From the NCBI RefSeq assembly GCF_001632365.1, contig NW_024468528.1:391227-455226 (forward strand): a stretch of DNA of 64,000 bases, in the 5' to 3' direction. Below, piece after piece: positions 23,004 through 35,293 of this stretch. The stretch's first letter is position 1, and each line of letters begins with the position of its first letter. Below the pieces are notes generated by a model. That model did no database searches and was not told the DNA's origin. It was given only the letters and a program-made list of their open reading frames with translations. Origin of the DNA: Laetiporus sulphureus 93-53. Its lineage: Eukaryota; Basidiomycota; Agaricomycetes; Polyporales; Laetiporaceae. The position numbers and the translations under genes are program-made.

Positions 23004-24086
23004 ATGTCTATCGCTGTGACTGATCTGTTTGCCTCACCTCAACCAATTCCGGTGGACTGGGGCATCCAGCTTGTAGACGTCTGCAATGGCCTTTCGAACC
23101 TCAGCTGGAGAGATGAACTGAATTCACTACACCTCATGCGCACCACCAATACCACAAAAGCGGTCCGCCGCGGAGCCAACTCGCAATATTATATTGAAAC
23201 CATTCCAGGAAAAGACAAGAAGAGCAAAGTCGATTATTTGATTGTGCGTTATGCTCCTCTTGTACAGATATCGATACAATACTAATACTGTGCAGATCAC
23301 GGGTGAACACCCAAGGAATGCGCAAGGATATGGCTTCCTCCTTCACGGATTCTCATCTCCGTTTCTTTTTTACGCTCTTCCAAGCCCGAGTCGAAGACTG
23401 AGAGAGGAAGCTTACTTGATTCTCGACTCCTTCTCCGAAGAAGATATCCGCTCGCGGTGCCTGCTAAGCGAACCTGTCGGTTATATTGATGACTGTGGCA
23501 ACTACATTGAGACAGTTCCGATGCCTCCATACTATCCTGGCATCTCTCTACTGAAAGAGCGTCCTCTGCATGCTATTGACTTTCCTCCCGCCAGCTTTAG
23601 TCCGAACAACTCATATCCGATCAAAGGAACTCTTCTCAGCCACTGCTTGAAGGTGAAGTTGATCTACCATGGTGACAGGCCCGTCTTCGAAAGAGAGGAG
23701 CTGCAAGGCATCCGTCAGATCAAAGTAGCCATTTTGGTGTGTATTGACGAAGACGATACTTGAGTGTCATGTTATGCGCTTTTTCGTCACAGTGGCCGGG
23801 CTATGGCTCAGACGGCTTCATCAGAGGAGTTGATGTGCCCTTACAAGGCGCTCATGGAGTTCTCACGCGGTCAGAACTGGCGCACCGAGTGGCTTCGGAA
23901 TACCAACGATTCATCATGGTGTGCTCTGACCTTCACATGCTGTTCTCAATCTCATCCTGAGCCGTATAGGACTGCGATGTTGGGCGTATACCAGACCTGG
24001 GCTCATACTACAAAGTCGGCCGTAACGACATCAATCTCAACGACATGATCCTGGACTATGTCTGGAGTCCGGACGTCGACGTGTAG
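23004..24086 (+). CDS. Orphan protein with C-terminal WPGYG segment
   Basis: Four exons: 23004-23243, 23296-23736, 23793-23918, 23970-24086, all phase-0 junctions with GT-AG introns; 307 aa. It starts MSIAVTDLFASPQPIPVDW. The third exon begins WPGYGSDGFIRGVDVPLQG and includes LTRSELAHRVASEYQRFI. The protein ends DMILDYVWSPDVDV. No catalytic motif, signal peptide or membrane segment is visible. From memory this layout resembles expanded Agaricomycete orphan families, but I cannot name the family. Gene structure is well supported; function unknown. Confidence 0.75.
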
Positions 24087-24261
24087 GAGGCGAGCATATC
24101 TGTCATGCAGAATTGGAGAGATTTCGTGCATCCGGATATTCTGTAAGACATGTACATTTGGTTAATAAAATGTTGTAGTAGGTGAAGTGTCTCTGCAGTA
24201 AAAGTATGACACGACCGTCTAGCCAAGCGCTCACGCCGTCATGACTATGTGAGTTGTCAGC

Positions 24262-25814
24262 TCATCCGTTTCGCTTTTCCATAGTTTCCGCAGCGGGAAG
24301 GAGCCGTTGGAGTCTGCGATGATACTTCAGGGAAAACCCACAGTCAGTAACGGATGCCTGATGGTCGCGAACATAGACTGACTCATTTACACCGTCGTCG
24401 TCACCATCCGGTAGGAGGGATAATACCAGTCGAGATGAAGCAATTACACTGAAACAAAATTGTCCAGTAGACATCTCGGACAGTATTGCAGGGAAGCGGA
24501 CCTAAACGTTTCGGCTTGATAGGAATGATTAGCCCAGCCATGACTTCTGGTGATGCAGTCATAAACCTACCCGGAGGACAGAGAATGATGTTCATGATAG
24601 CTACCCACACGTAAGTTGGATGCAACCGAACATAAGGAGAGCTCACTGCTCACAGTTTAAATGAAGCGCCGACAAAACCTATACCACAGTGAGACCGTGA
24701 CTTTCAGGTGTGATATAGCATCTCACCAGCGCCGGTACATTGACCATCATCGTCACGGCAAAATACCATATACCTTGCCTGCGAAGCAGCTCGTACAGCG
24801 CATTATGCCCGCATCCCATGTGTAGCCCCCGCACGGTCAATAACATGATCAGGGAATCGAATGTGAGTGCTGTACGTAACAGGTTGAGCTACAAACAACT
24901 GTCAGCGAGCACGGGTAGAACTCACTATATATATAGAAGGTAAGAGTGCCGGCATACGGGATCGTCGTAATCACACAAGAGGATCCGCTCCAATACGTTT
25001 TGAGATCTTGGATGCTTACTGCGGCGGACAAGATTCGTGACTTGAGTAGTTGAGCTTCATTTATCAGCTTACCTGTGATTCCTACGGCCCAGTGCCCAAG
25101 ATGTAGAAGTAGAAGCAATAACACGATCCATCGCTTATGCCTCCATACAATGATACTGTGGAAGAACCAGAATTATCAGGACTTAGCACGATGTGACCAA
25201 TTTTGAGATATGTCCCACGTTCGAACACTGAGGTTCATACTCGACATTATGACACAGGCACATCCTAAGATCTGGAGGATCATTGCGTTAATAGAATCCA
25301 GCAATCCAGTGCTGATGACTCACTGAGAAGAACCTGTATGCCGCTGTGGCACGTTACGATAGTATATCAGTTTCTGAGGTGATGAACATACCGCGACAAT
25401 TAATCCTTGCAGTCTTTCCGCTATCGGAAATCGCACTACGCCGGAAACTCGTCAGATGGAATCTTGCTTATACAAGGTAAAGACTTGTTACAGGAAGAAC
25501 AGGTTTCCGAGCAGTGAGTAACGCCCAGCCAGGTATGAAACCTATGCATGGCCGTCAATGCTTTCGTTCTGACCTGGCATATCCGACGAGCTGACGTACA
25601 TAAGGCCATTTGAAGGCGATCCTTCTCGTTATGAGTTGCCATTCAAATCGCACTGTCAGAAGAAACTCCCATCTATTCAGACGACAATGTCAGTGACAAA
25701 CCGCGAGATAGTAGGCATCACGATGTACCCGTAAACTCCAAGAAAGACCATGAGCATCCGAGAGAAGGCATAGGAGCAATTGGCGATCACTTCAGGGCTT
25801 TCCCAATCAACCAT
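24262..25814 (-). CDS. Multi-pass membrane protein (Agaricomycete DUF6533-like 7-TM orphan)
   Basis: Many short exons. The start is ATG at 25814 (MVDWESPEVIANCSYAFSRM), spliced near 25729 to an exon encoding WEFLLTVRFEWQLITRRIAF. Then come YLAGRYSLLGNLFFL, a segment with RINCRAAYRFFS, a hydrophobic RWIVLLLLLHLGHWAVGITG, a segment with LIMLLTVRGLHMGCGH, and a C-terminal exon ending at 24262 (SSRLVLSLLPDG). The pattern WEFLLTV..E....R, then RYSLL, then INC..AY is shared, from memory, with a large family of 7-helix proteins of unknown function in mushrooms. Internal exon borders between about 24500 and 25150 are uncertain. Transport or receptor roles cannot be inferred. Confidence 0.65.
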
Positions 25815-27033
25815 GTTGGTCAATGTTACTGCAATCAGGACCAGGGATGCTCATCGGGTTGAAATAACAATGCACAGCAAAGACTATCGGTCATCCAAGG
25901 ACATGACCGATGGAGCTTGGGCGACGACCGGCTAGCCTCGATGCGGTGGGAGGCGTGCGAGCTGTCGAGTGCGACTCTCGCTCCGGAAAAAATATCTCGG
26001 TCTCATTGGATCCAATATCGGCAACTTTTGGGTTCCCATGAGGCTCTAGATCCGACTCGGTAATCTAGCGATCTGTATCAGTGCGATATGACATATTTGG
26101 TTCATTCTGAAGTCAATGCATTGCGCCAATATACGGCGACTTTGCATCCCGACGCCTTACATTGCTGATGTTTTGCGTCATCTTCGTCGATTCTTAAAAC
26201 TCGGGCAAAAAGGTATGTGAATTTCTATCTTGTCGTGACCTCGATTGATCGTCAGGGCGCTACGGCTGTACCTGTATTCGGATTCGCGCGGTTCCACAAA
26301 AAGTCTATCAAAAGCCTTGGCGACGTTTCATCACAACCATTCATTCTGCGGTCGCAGTTCAGAGTGCACCGTTCCTGGGCCTCGTTGACATATAAGTGTC
26401 AGCGACCAAACAGATGGTTGAGATCGCCAAAGCAGATGGACGATGTGCCCTTTAATCCAGTGAGAGCGAGCTGCTATCGACCAGCGATATTTTTGTCTGA
26501 AGATGTTCAGCATTTTACGTCACAAGCACGTAAAGAAAGAATATTAGACATACAACGTGGCTTCGTAGCAACGCGAGTGTTCGGGGTTGCGGATTGCCGT
26601 CGCGTCCCACACGAACGTTCAATGCAGCACGCAAGAGTTTGTCATCTTGGTAGTACAAAACGACTTGTCTTGGGACGCATCCGAGCCCGGAGTTAGAACG
26701 GGTGTACACAGTGAAACACGCGTGTTACACAGAAGCGTGTCGGACAATCACAGCAGACACAGGCCTATTTTTACCTGCACAAAGCTGATTTGACCTACTT
26801 TAATCCCGAATATAAATCTCATCACCAAACTGACTTATATCACCGCAAATGGCACCACAAACGGGCCTGTCTTTGCGACGAATATCTTCAGCCACCAGTG
26901 ATTGAGGGCAAAAAAAAAAAAGTTGTGACGTACGATCACATGACACGTGACAGGCGCGTCGTAGCTCGCGTCGCGCGGCTGCGCGTTGGTGGCGTCCCCG
27001 TCCTTTGTTCTCAACCATCCACCCAGTGCGCCC
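25815..27033. other. Intergenic region upstream of CHK1
   Basis: No convincing gene; a plus-strand open stretch at 26217-26696 has unlikely composition. Possible CHK1 promoter sites: palindrome AACACGCGTGTT at about 26715-26726, which contains ACGCGT (an MCB-type core); CACGTG (E-box) at about 26944-26949; and a 13-nt A run near 26910-26922. Confidence 0.4.
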
Positions 27034-29475
27034 ATGGAAGCAGAAAGAAAGCTCAGATACCCCAAAATTAGTGGTGAGCTGATATTATTATGGATTAACT
27101 CTGTTTGACTTCCGTATTCCAGGGTACCGACTTGTGCGAAAGATCGCAGGCGGAGGTTTCTCCACGTAAGTCATGGAGTCTGAAATATAACGCCTTTCAT
27201 TTTTCCACTCTTCGGATCGCTAAGAACATATTATATCATTTGGATTATGATCTTAATACTTTCAACACCGAGATCCCCACATTATCTATCCAGGCGAGCT
27301 TACAGAAAAGCATGATCTGGTGCCAGCACTGCAATGATCATCGATGATTGCAGCATGATAGTACACCTCCGTGAAGCTACTGATAACACAGCTCGCTGAT
27401 TGCTGCGATGGGCTGCGATGATCTGTATATCTCAGTGTGCAGTACCGAATTTCTTCTGACGGCACTCCTTACATGAAGAGCCTCTAATTCTTCAAGCTTC
27501 ATCTCACAAGCTCGCCTTCAGCTGATACAATTTTCGATTCGACTGAATGCCATTTACAGTGTCTTTGAGGCTGTCCATCTGGAGGAGCAGCGCGTGGCAG
27601 CATGCAAAATGATCGCTCTCACGAAGGATACAAGCGAGCGAGAACGCAAGATCCTAGACAAGGAGATGCGCGTGCACGCTGCTCTCAAGCATCGAAACGT
27701 GCTCGAGTTTATCTGCGCCGTTATGGTCGAACCCGATCAGAAGACACCCTATCACCCAGGCTTGTATATGCTTCTTGAGCTTGCGGCGGGGGGTGATCTG
27801 TTTGATAAGATAGGTTCGTCCTCGATCAACACTTATGCTACCTCGGCTATCGCTGATCTGGCATTTGCATTCAATACAGCTCCGGATATCGGCATAGGAG
27901 AAGATGTGTCCCAGTACTATTTCTCACAGTTGATAGCTGGCCTCGTATGCAGCATCATCCACTCACCATCCTTCGACCGATCCGCTGACATGGCTCGATC
28001 GCAGACATACATTCACGGTGAAGGAGTCTGCCATAGAGATCTCAAGCCGGAGAACCTATTGCTCGATGCAGCAGGGACTCTGAAGATTAGCGATTTTGGA
28101 CTTTGTGCTGTCTACAAGCTCAAGGATAAGGGGAAGACTCGACCTTTGTCTGAGCGGTGCGGCAGTCTCCCTTATGTTGCTCCTGAGGTGAGTGCTAGAC
28201 GCAGTTCTCAGCATCGGAGGTGACGAACTCATCAGATGTCTGACCTAGCTGAATCTCAATGGTCCCTATGCGGCTGAGCCTATTGATGTCTGGGGATGCG
28301 GAGTCATCCTCTATACCATGCTCTCCGGAAGTCAGTCACATTCAAACATGGCGAACGCCCTCTGATCCACTCACCTCTGCACTCATCGTAGATACGCCAT
28401 GGGACGAACCGACCAAGCGTAGTTATGAATACGCACACTACATTTCCGGCAAATGTTTCAATGAAAAGCCATGGAACGAGTTTAGCGAGGACGTCCTTTG
28501 TCAGTGCTTACTCTAATCATCGTCATGGGTCTGAACAGTGATCGTCTCATCTTTCTGGATGCAGCGCTCATCACTGGCATGCTCGCCGTTGAACCATCAC
28601 AAAGAATGTCTCTCACCGAGATCAGTGCGCGTCCGTGGATGACCCGGTATGGTCCTTTGAAAATCATCCTCCTGTCACGCCTGCTCATGTCTGATCAGGC
28701 CGAGTCAAATCGGAAAGCATGGTCTAGCCGCGCTGGCGGAGGACCTGACAAAGGCTCTGCGGAAAACGGGAGATCTCGAGATTGCAACGCCGAATGTTGC
28801 AAGCATACTCTCGTACGTCGACGAGATTCTCTTCAGCATTATAGCTAATCTCTCGAGAGCAGGGCGGACGGAGAGGGCGATGTCTCAATGACAATGGAGC
28901 CTATAATGCACAACTCGCATTTTACGCAGTCATTGATGCTATTCGTGCGTCAATATACTTGGCAATTCTCCGTGTCCTACGCTGATCGACTCGCATCCAG
29001 TCTCAAACCCAATCCGGCCAAAGATACACACCACACCTCACCCGTTTCTACGCGCAGATTGGCCCCAAACTTCTCCTTCCACTCATGCAAGAAGTCTTCA
29101 CTGGCCTTAAAATCAAGTGGAAACCTGCCGTAGAGGTGGATCTCGAGTCCAAAGAGGACGATTCTGAGGGTAGCGAAGAGAAGAAGCTGCAGATGCTGAT
29201 AGGTGGATTCGACAAGCGCAACCTGATGTTCAAGGGTTGGGTCGAGATCGAACCCTTCCACTACCGCGACCTCGATGGTAGTTTCTGCGTCATGCGAAGG
29301 GACTCTGTGCGTAGAAACCCCGATCTTATTTGCCTCAACGACTGACCATGGAGGATTTACTCTCCTGCAGGGCAATCCAATCTCATGGAGGCAGCTGTGG
29401 AAGTCCATCATTCGGTCCGAGACGATAGAACCTCACGTCTTCCGCAAGCGGCAGGAATCAGAAGTACATGTTTGA
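27034..29475 (+). CDS. CHK1: Serine/threonine checkpoint kinase CHK1
   Basis: Twelve exons: 27034-27073, 27123-27165, 27560-27813, 27880-27944, 28005-28187, 28249-28330, 28392-28499, 28565-28646, 28699-28812, 28863-28944, 29001-29306, 29371-29475; 487 aa. The kinase domain has [12 protein letters not shown] (Gly loop), AACKMI (VAIK-type Lys), [27 protein letters not shown] (catalytic loop), [11 protein letters not shown] (DFG), SLPYVAPEL and [22 protein letters not shown], the Chk1 hallmark set. The regulatory half has [21 protein letters not shown] and a KA1-like C-terminus. Chk1 halts the cell cycle after DNA damage or stalled replication and is activated by ATR/Rad3. The second intron is 394 nt, much longer than the others. 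Confidence 0.95.
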
Positions 29476-29684
29476 GTGTTGGATATAAACGTTGCTGGTG
29501 TTCTTGGATAGGGATGCGCTGTGTAGGATAGACTATGATGGCGACCTGTATGGATAAATCTCCAAACTGCTGTTTATATAAATATGCAAAGGAACATGAT
29601 CTGAATAAATAACTGCCTGAATAACGATTCCACATGGTATCTTATGGCATGAAATGTTCAGCGCATCAATACAAAGACGGACAG
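29476..29684. other. Short convergent intergenic region
   Basis: About 210 bp separate the stop codons of CHK1 (+) and the metacaspase (-), so both 3' UTRs must end or overlap here. Overlapping transcripts are possible. Confidence 0.5.
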
Positions 29685-32049
29685 TTACATGATGAACCGA
29701 CGAGTGGTATCCTAGAATTACCGTTCTCGAGTTAGCGTCCGGACACAGGCCGCTCAGCACAGACGTACGATTCGATGTGCAGCGGATAATTGAGGCTTCT
29801 GGCTATAATTCTTCTTCAAGATGGACCTGCGATGTAGTCAGAATTGTGGCCGTAGAATGTATGCAAGTATGCGCACCGCACAGACAGCAAGAGCTGTTGG
29901 TATGTTTGATTCGGTTTGTCATCTATATAAAGATGAACAAGGAAATAACTGAGGAAGTGCTTTCGCCACTATACTCACTCAAAGATTTCATGAATGCCTT
30001 TAAAGCCAAGTCAGATCATAGATAACAAGGTATGAACGACAGTCGAATCAGACACGTACGTAGCTCATTGCGCCAACAGCAGCACCTCCCTGGTACGTAT
30101 CTGCGCTGGTTTGAGAGTCCGTACATCCACTGAACGAGATCTGGCAGAACTTAATTAGGCAATGAAGCTTGACAGATGAAGAGCAACCATCGCCTACCAC
30201 ATCTGCCTTGGTAGACTTCTCCTTGACGTGGCTTGGCGTCACTTCGCTATGACCCTTGACACGCCCATCGCTATGGTACTTGATGTGTGCTGCATCAACA
30301 TAGATACGCTGTTATAGCGCGAGGGTGACATACCAGGTATGGTAGATCTAACGGCCCCAGACAGGCAAAGCATGAAGCAAACACAGTGATTGCGGGGGGC
30401 TCACGGACATACCTAACGCAGATCCAGAGTGGCAAGACTAAAAAATAATGTCTTCGACATTCCAACATGAATAGCATTTCTTCAACGCACATCGAACAAT
30501 GCCTATGCCGCAATATTGATCTGAATTAGACAAAGCTATCAAAAAAAGTGGAGACTCATGCGTACCGTTAAACGACAGCCTTTAGGCAATTGCTTGACCT
30601 GAAGCAACATCTAAATTCAATACTCTGAATATAAGAATTTACGGACCATTATCTTGTGCAGCTCCTGTGGGAATATTGACGTGAGATATTGTATGAGCAT
30701 TGTAATACTTTCAGATGGCGTACATCATCAACTATATGACCTTTCCACTTGTAGTCGACAGGAAAGATGACTATGCATGACATCAACCGTTATCTGAAAC
30801 AACAATAGCAACTCAGATAAAGTACCTTCGTCCAAGCCATCCACTTCATCACCATCGAGGTCCTTGGTTTGGCCACCATGTCCTGAGTCTGCCGATATAA
30901 GTGAGGAAATCTTGCGGATCGGGAGGCATACAGACAATCTAACGCACAATGGAAGACGAGTGAGTCATGCGCTTTTGCGTCCTTCACGAGCCAGTGCATG
31001 GCATTTATAATGTTCGCCCTCGTCGGTTGCCGATGTGGATGGGTCGAATCATCAACGAGTACGAAGATGTCCTTGTGATTATAACCGTAATGTTCTGTGC
31101 AATGAACGGCACCGTAAGAAAGTGATTTGCGTGGGTTCCTGCTGGCTCACTAATCAAGAACTCTCGAACATTCTTCGCATCGTTTACACAACCATGCAGT
31201 TCTCTGTGTTGTCCAGTGTAGTTGATGCCGATCTAGAATGTGGATAACCATTGAGATACAGCAAAAATAGTACTGTGAGCGAGTCGCAGATTTCCCAAAT
31301 ACGGCCTTGCATGCCTTGCGAAATCTGCGATAGATTACCTACACATAATGCCTTCTTTCTTCCTGTGCACTTCGAATAGACTGGGCCCAAATGGTGATGC
31401 GAATGAGACTGGGAAGAAGCTACCTGTGTTGATGGGACTTGAGGCCTCGGCTCTGGAAGCGTACTTCAACATCTCTCAATATAGATAGAATGAGAAATAC
31501 CTACCGCGCGACGTCTTGTGGGCATCAGTCTGCTGGGGCGAATGCGTGTGAGTATGAATATGGAGATAATGGCTGTTACAGTGATGAGTCGTGTGGATCT
31601 TGGTCAGAGGAGGCGAGCGAGGTGGTCCCGGAGGCGGAGGCGGAGGCGGGGCATATCTGGGACTCAAGCTACTTGCAGACGAGGCGAGGATGACATCAGA
31701 TGCAATACGATATAAAAACGATGCAAGAGACTACATACGGCAGGGATGCCGCGGCACTATACGGGCTAGGAGCTCCGATGGGTGCAAAAGGGACCGGCGG
31801 AGCATCGAACGGGCTACTAGTACGACCAGAAAGTCGTGAACTTACTTCATGTACTCGCTGCCAGGTTTTAGACTACGCACGCAGGATACAGTCTTCCCGC
31901 ATGAGTATATCATTAGTGACCGCACAGTACCTGGCAAGAAAAGTGGCTCACAAAGGCGCTTGCATGTACATTGGCGCTTGTTGGTAGGGACTCGGCATTT
32001 GTGCCCAAGGTGGCACTTGCTCCGCGGCGCCGTCGTTCGGATACCACAT
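29685..32049 (-). CDS. MCA1: Type I metacaspase
   Basis: About 17 short exons from ATG at 32049 (MWYPNDGAAEQVPPWAQ) to a stop at 29685-29687 (ending TTRRFIM). The prodomain is Pro/Gln-rich, then His-rich, with a polyproline run. The core reads YSKCTGRKKALC, then IGINYTGQHRELHGCVNDA, then FHYSGHGGQTKDLDGDEVDG with the catalytic His. VIFPVDYKWKGHIVDD and ALFDSCHSGSALDLPYL with the catalytic Cys follow, then FSGCTDSQTSADTYQGGAAVGAMSYAFMKSL. The Cys lies just after an intron. Metacaspases are Ca2+-dependent cysteine proteases cutting after Arg or Lys, with roles in protein quality control and stress-induced death. Several exons are tiny, including one of 12 nt (about 31846-31857). Length about 430 aa, in the usual range. 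The N-terminal exons are the least certain. Confidence 0.92.
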
Positions 32050-34206
32050 GCTGAAGTATTACACGTTACGATCGCAATGTCGAAGATAATGCAGGTATGA
32101 GAAGATGGGAGTCGACGGACGCCCGGTCCCTGCAATAGACCGCTTATAAACTGTTGAGTCTATTGGCGCTCCGACTACTATGCGTGATCTCGGACACGCT
32201 TCCAGCTCTCGCAGGAATGTGGTCAAGGCTACCGGATTGGATGACACCTGAGAAACAGCTATTAGCTCAGCGGCAGGCGAGGAACGTAGGACGTACTTGG
32301 CCAATTGACTCTGAGAACCCGGCCACACCGCCTCCAAGCCCGAAGTGCCTCAGAAAGGCAAGCGCTCGAAGCACCTATACCGTCGTTTGCCCACCATCAG
32401 CACTTTTATGTCGTCAGCACTGTTCTATCGTCGGCGTATGGCTAAGCTCTGACTGATGAAATAGCCGGGGTGCCGCGTGGACGGGACGTCGAGACGTCAC
32501 TCGGATTTTGGCTGCGGCTGAAACTGGCTGAAAGCTGCCAGGCGCTCTTAGCAGGCACTCGAACCGGAACAGCGCTGTTGAGCACGAGGTGACATTGCGC
32601 TTCTTTGATGATGCGCACGATCATTCAAAACAGTGTATAAAGCAAACATTGAGCAAGGAAATGCAACGAAAAACGAAAAGATTTGTGGGAGCCCATGCAA
32701 CTCCGTGATCTGCCGAAGGCTAAAATGTGCTTGCTTCGCACTTTACTTAGCTACGTGCTCTGATCGCTAGGCGCGTATGAAATTGTACCAATTTTGAATA
32801 CATGCAGAAGAGTGCTCACTTGAAAACATTGATAGAGTTGCAGAAGTTTGCGTCGAAAGTTTGAATGGAGCAGAGACAGATATAAAGGCAATAGCCGCGT
32901 TATACCGAGCATCTAATGGCAAGCGATCCGATAAGTTGCGTCACGTACGCACCCATGCTAATCCTTCAGCACTGACCCACCTCAGAAAATGCACAGTAAA
33001 GTCGAACTTGTCATTGCCACTATACGATAACTGGCACTTTCAGCTCCAGACACGAGATCGTGGCAATCGCGGAGCCCGCTTCATGATAAGCAGTTGTCGC
33101 AACGCACTTTTTCAGACAGGAGATAACGGACAGAGGAGAGCGTAAGATCCTGAACGAGAGCAACGTCACTGGGAGGGGGGGTCTCTCAAAGCGTCGAGCA
33201 TGCGATCATGCAGCGAGTGAACGTTGACCATGCGGTCTCCATGACCGGCACATTGAAAGCCCAACAGGTCGTAGTCGTCGCTATACCGCCTGGCTATACC
33301 ATGGAGGGCTCTTTAGCAGCGTCTATGGCGATATTGGATCAACCAGAAGAGGGCTCAAGCAGACACTTGGTACAGTCCTTCTGGGACCTCTACCGGGATG
33401 CCGACACGTGCAGTATGGAATGAATTCTTCATTTTCTGTCCGCAACACGGATTTTGCCTATGATTCCGCACTTGAGAGTCACGCCGTATCCTCACAGAGG
33501 CCGACTTCGTATCCAGTGAGGATATATAAGCGTGAGGAGGCACTGCTGCTCAGCAAGTTCCATGCCGTACTTGAATGAGGTCTTCAAGAGCTGATCAATT
33601 GCATCGAGATCATCGCTGGTTGGTGTTGAAAGGGGGTGGCAAATGCACAGCAGATACACCAAAGTAGAGAGACTTCTTGGCGGCTACGATGGGAAACGCA
33701 CCAGAAAGCGGTTGCGGGAGGCTGAACAAGCGGAAAGCGACCTTGTCCGACTATGGAAATGCAACAACGTCCGCCGTATGCTTGTTAGGAAACATCGACA
33801 TGACGCAACATCTACCGTGGGGCGCTGAAAAAATTGAAGTCATACGCCTGGATCACACAGGCTACAATCGGAGAACACGACGAGCCGCTGAGGATAAATC
33901 GTTCCAAATCGTTCCCGAAGAGCTTTTATGAGTTCATAACATATTTTCTGAGATACTCACAATTCTGACGGGCGTTACGCATAGCACGAGGACTGGATGG
34001 TGGACGGGTGATGAACGTTGAACACGAAGTTGCCACAAAAGCATAGAAAGTACGATCACGCGATATATCCCACGGTTTCATGTCATACTGTGTGCTCATT
34101 AGAAATAAATGCTCTACTCTTTGCCGCCGGTGATCCTCTTTCCCTTCCCTGACTGACGACACATTTCAAGAAACAATTCGCGTATCCGACGTGATTTGCT
34201 ACTACT
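32050..34206. other. Intergenic region, no gene supported
   Basis: More than 2 kb without recognisable coding. Open stretches at 32059-32337 (-), 32861-33145 (+), 33208-33423 (+) and 33643-33931 (+) have no domain and no consistent splice partners. The interval carries the metacaspase promoter at one end and the BUD21-like promoter at the other. It may hold an unrecognised or lost gene. Confidence 0.4.
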
Positions 34207-35293
34207 ATGGCGCCTGAACGAGCCGCTTCAGAATCCAGTGAGGACGAGGCACCAGAGACGTTCTCATTCGGGTCTTCCAAAAAGGCTGCAAGAGAGGAGC
34301 AGAATGCTATTCAGCAATCCCAAGCGGCAGAAAATTTCAAGCAAAAAGAAAGAAACCGCGAGCGTGACCGTGTGTTGAAGGAGAGGGCAGAACATGCCAA
34401 AGCGGTCGCAGCGAGACAGAGGGCCCCGGCCAAGAAAAAGGGCAAGGCTCGAGCCGCGGTGGAAGAGAACGATGACGATGAGGACAGTCGTGGAAACGAT
34501 GCACCTGATGATCTTGAAGCACGTATGGAGCGTGCTATGAAGGAGGCTGCAGAGGAAGCCGACGAAGACGGAGACGGGGAAGAGAATGATCTGGACGAAC
34601 TTGAAGGGGATGGGGACATGGATGCGGACCTATCAAGCGTGGAGAACAGTGAGGCAAATGCAGAAGAAGGTGAAGGGGACGATGATGATGCCCAGGGATC
34701 AGAAGCAGACACAGAGGAGTCGGCAGGTTCGTCAGAAGAAGAGGATGGTCCGGAAGAGGAGAATGATATGGATAACGCACGAACGTCGCACCTCGTTGCG
34801 TCCACAAGCGACTATTTACCAGACCATCTTTTCAACGCCGCCTTCTCCAAGACGGCTGACAAGTCGACGAAACGTAGATTGGATGAAGAATCGGATACCG
34901 ACCGTCCATCTAAGAGGAAGCGGAAACAAGCCAAACGGCAGGCTAAAGACATTGTTATCGGGTACGTCCATGCTACGCTGAGACACCTTGCATGCCCATT
35001 TATTCTTATGCTTGTTAGCTCCCGAACGATACGCACGCTTGCAAAAATATCTGTCACTCCCACAGGCGCTCCTCGCGTCGTCCTACCGCGAGCTAAGAGC
35101 AACAGATTCTTCAAGCGAAGTCTAAATATGAGCGGCAACGCTGCAAGCAGCAAAAAGAAGGGCTGGGAACGGAGAGGTGGTAAGAGCACGACCTATATTG
35201 CAGAATTTCTATTACATCTGACTCGTTCTCGCAGCCAATGTTGGTGTTATGAAACGTGACGGCCCAGCTGCAAGCTTTGTCAGAAGTCCATAA
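34207..35293 (+). CDS. BUD21/UTP16-like nucleolar protein
   Basis: Three exons: 34207-34961, 35019-35179, 35235-35293; 324 aa. The N-terminal two thirds are extremely acidic (EENDLDELEGDGDMDADL, EEEDGPEEENDMDN) after a charged helical stretch. The C-terminal part has SDYLPDHLFNAAFSKT, a basic KRKRKQAKRQAKDIVIG, SNRFFKRSLNMSG and ends ANVGVMKRDGPAASFVRSP. The acidic region plus a conserved F-x-R-R/K-S-L and G-V-M-x-R-D-G-P-A end fits the Bud21/Utp16 family of U3 snoRNP (small-subunit processome) proteins, which act in 18S rRNA maturation in the nucleolus. Assigned from memory of family features. Confidence 0.72.

Noticed and set aside
26217..26696. 159-codon plus-strand open frame upstream of CHK1
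   Set aside because: No recognisable family and rich in rare-looking combinations. It lies where the CHK1 promoter is expected.
31560..31660. Possible microsatellite (GGCGGAGGCGGAGGCGGGG)
   Set aside because: It encodes the polyproline run of the metacaspase prodomain on the other strand.
32059..32337. Minus-strand open frame just upstream of the metacaspase start
   Set aside because: It cannot be joined in frame to the prodomain, and the first exon at 32049 already gives a typical Pro/Gln-rich start.
34311..34805. 164-codon Ser-rich minus-strand frame
   Set aside because: It is the antisense shadow of the acidic repeat of the BUD21-like gene: GAA/GAG/GAT codons read backwards give Ser and Phe.
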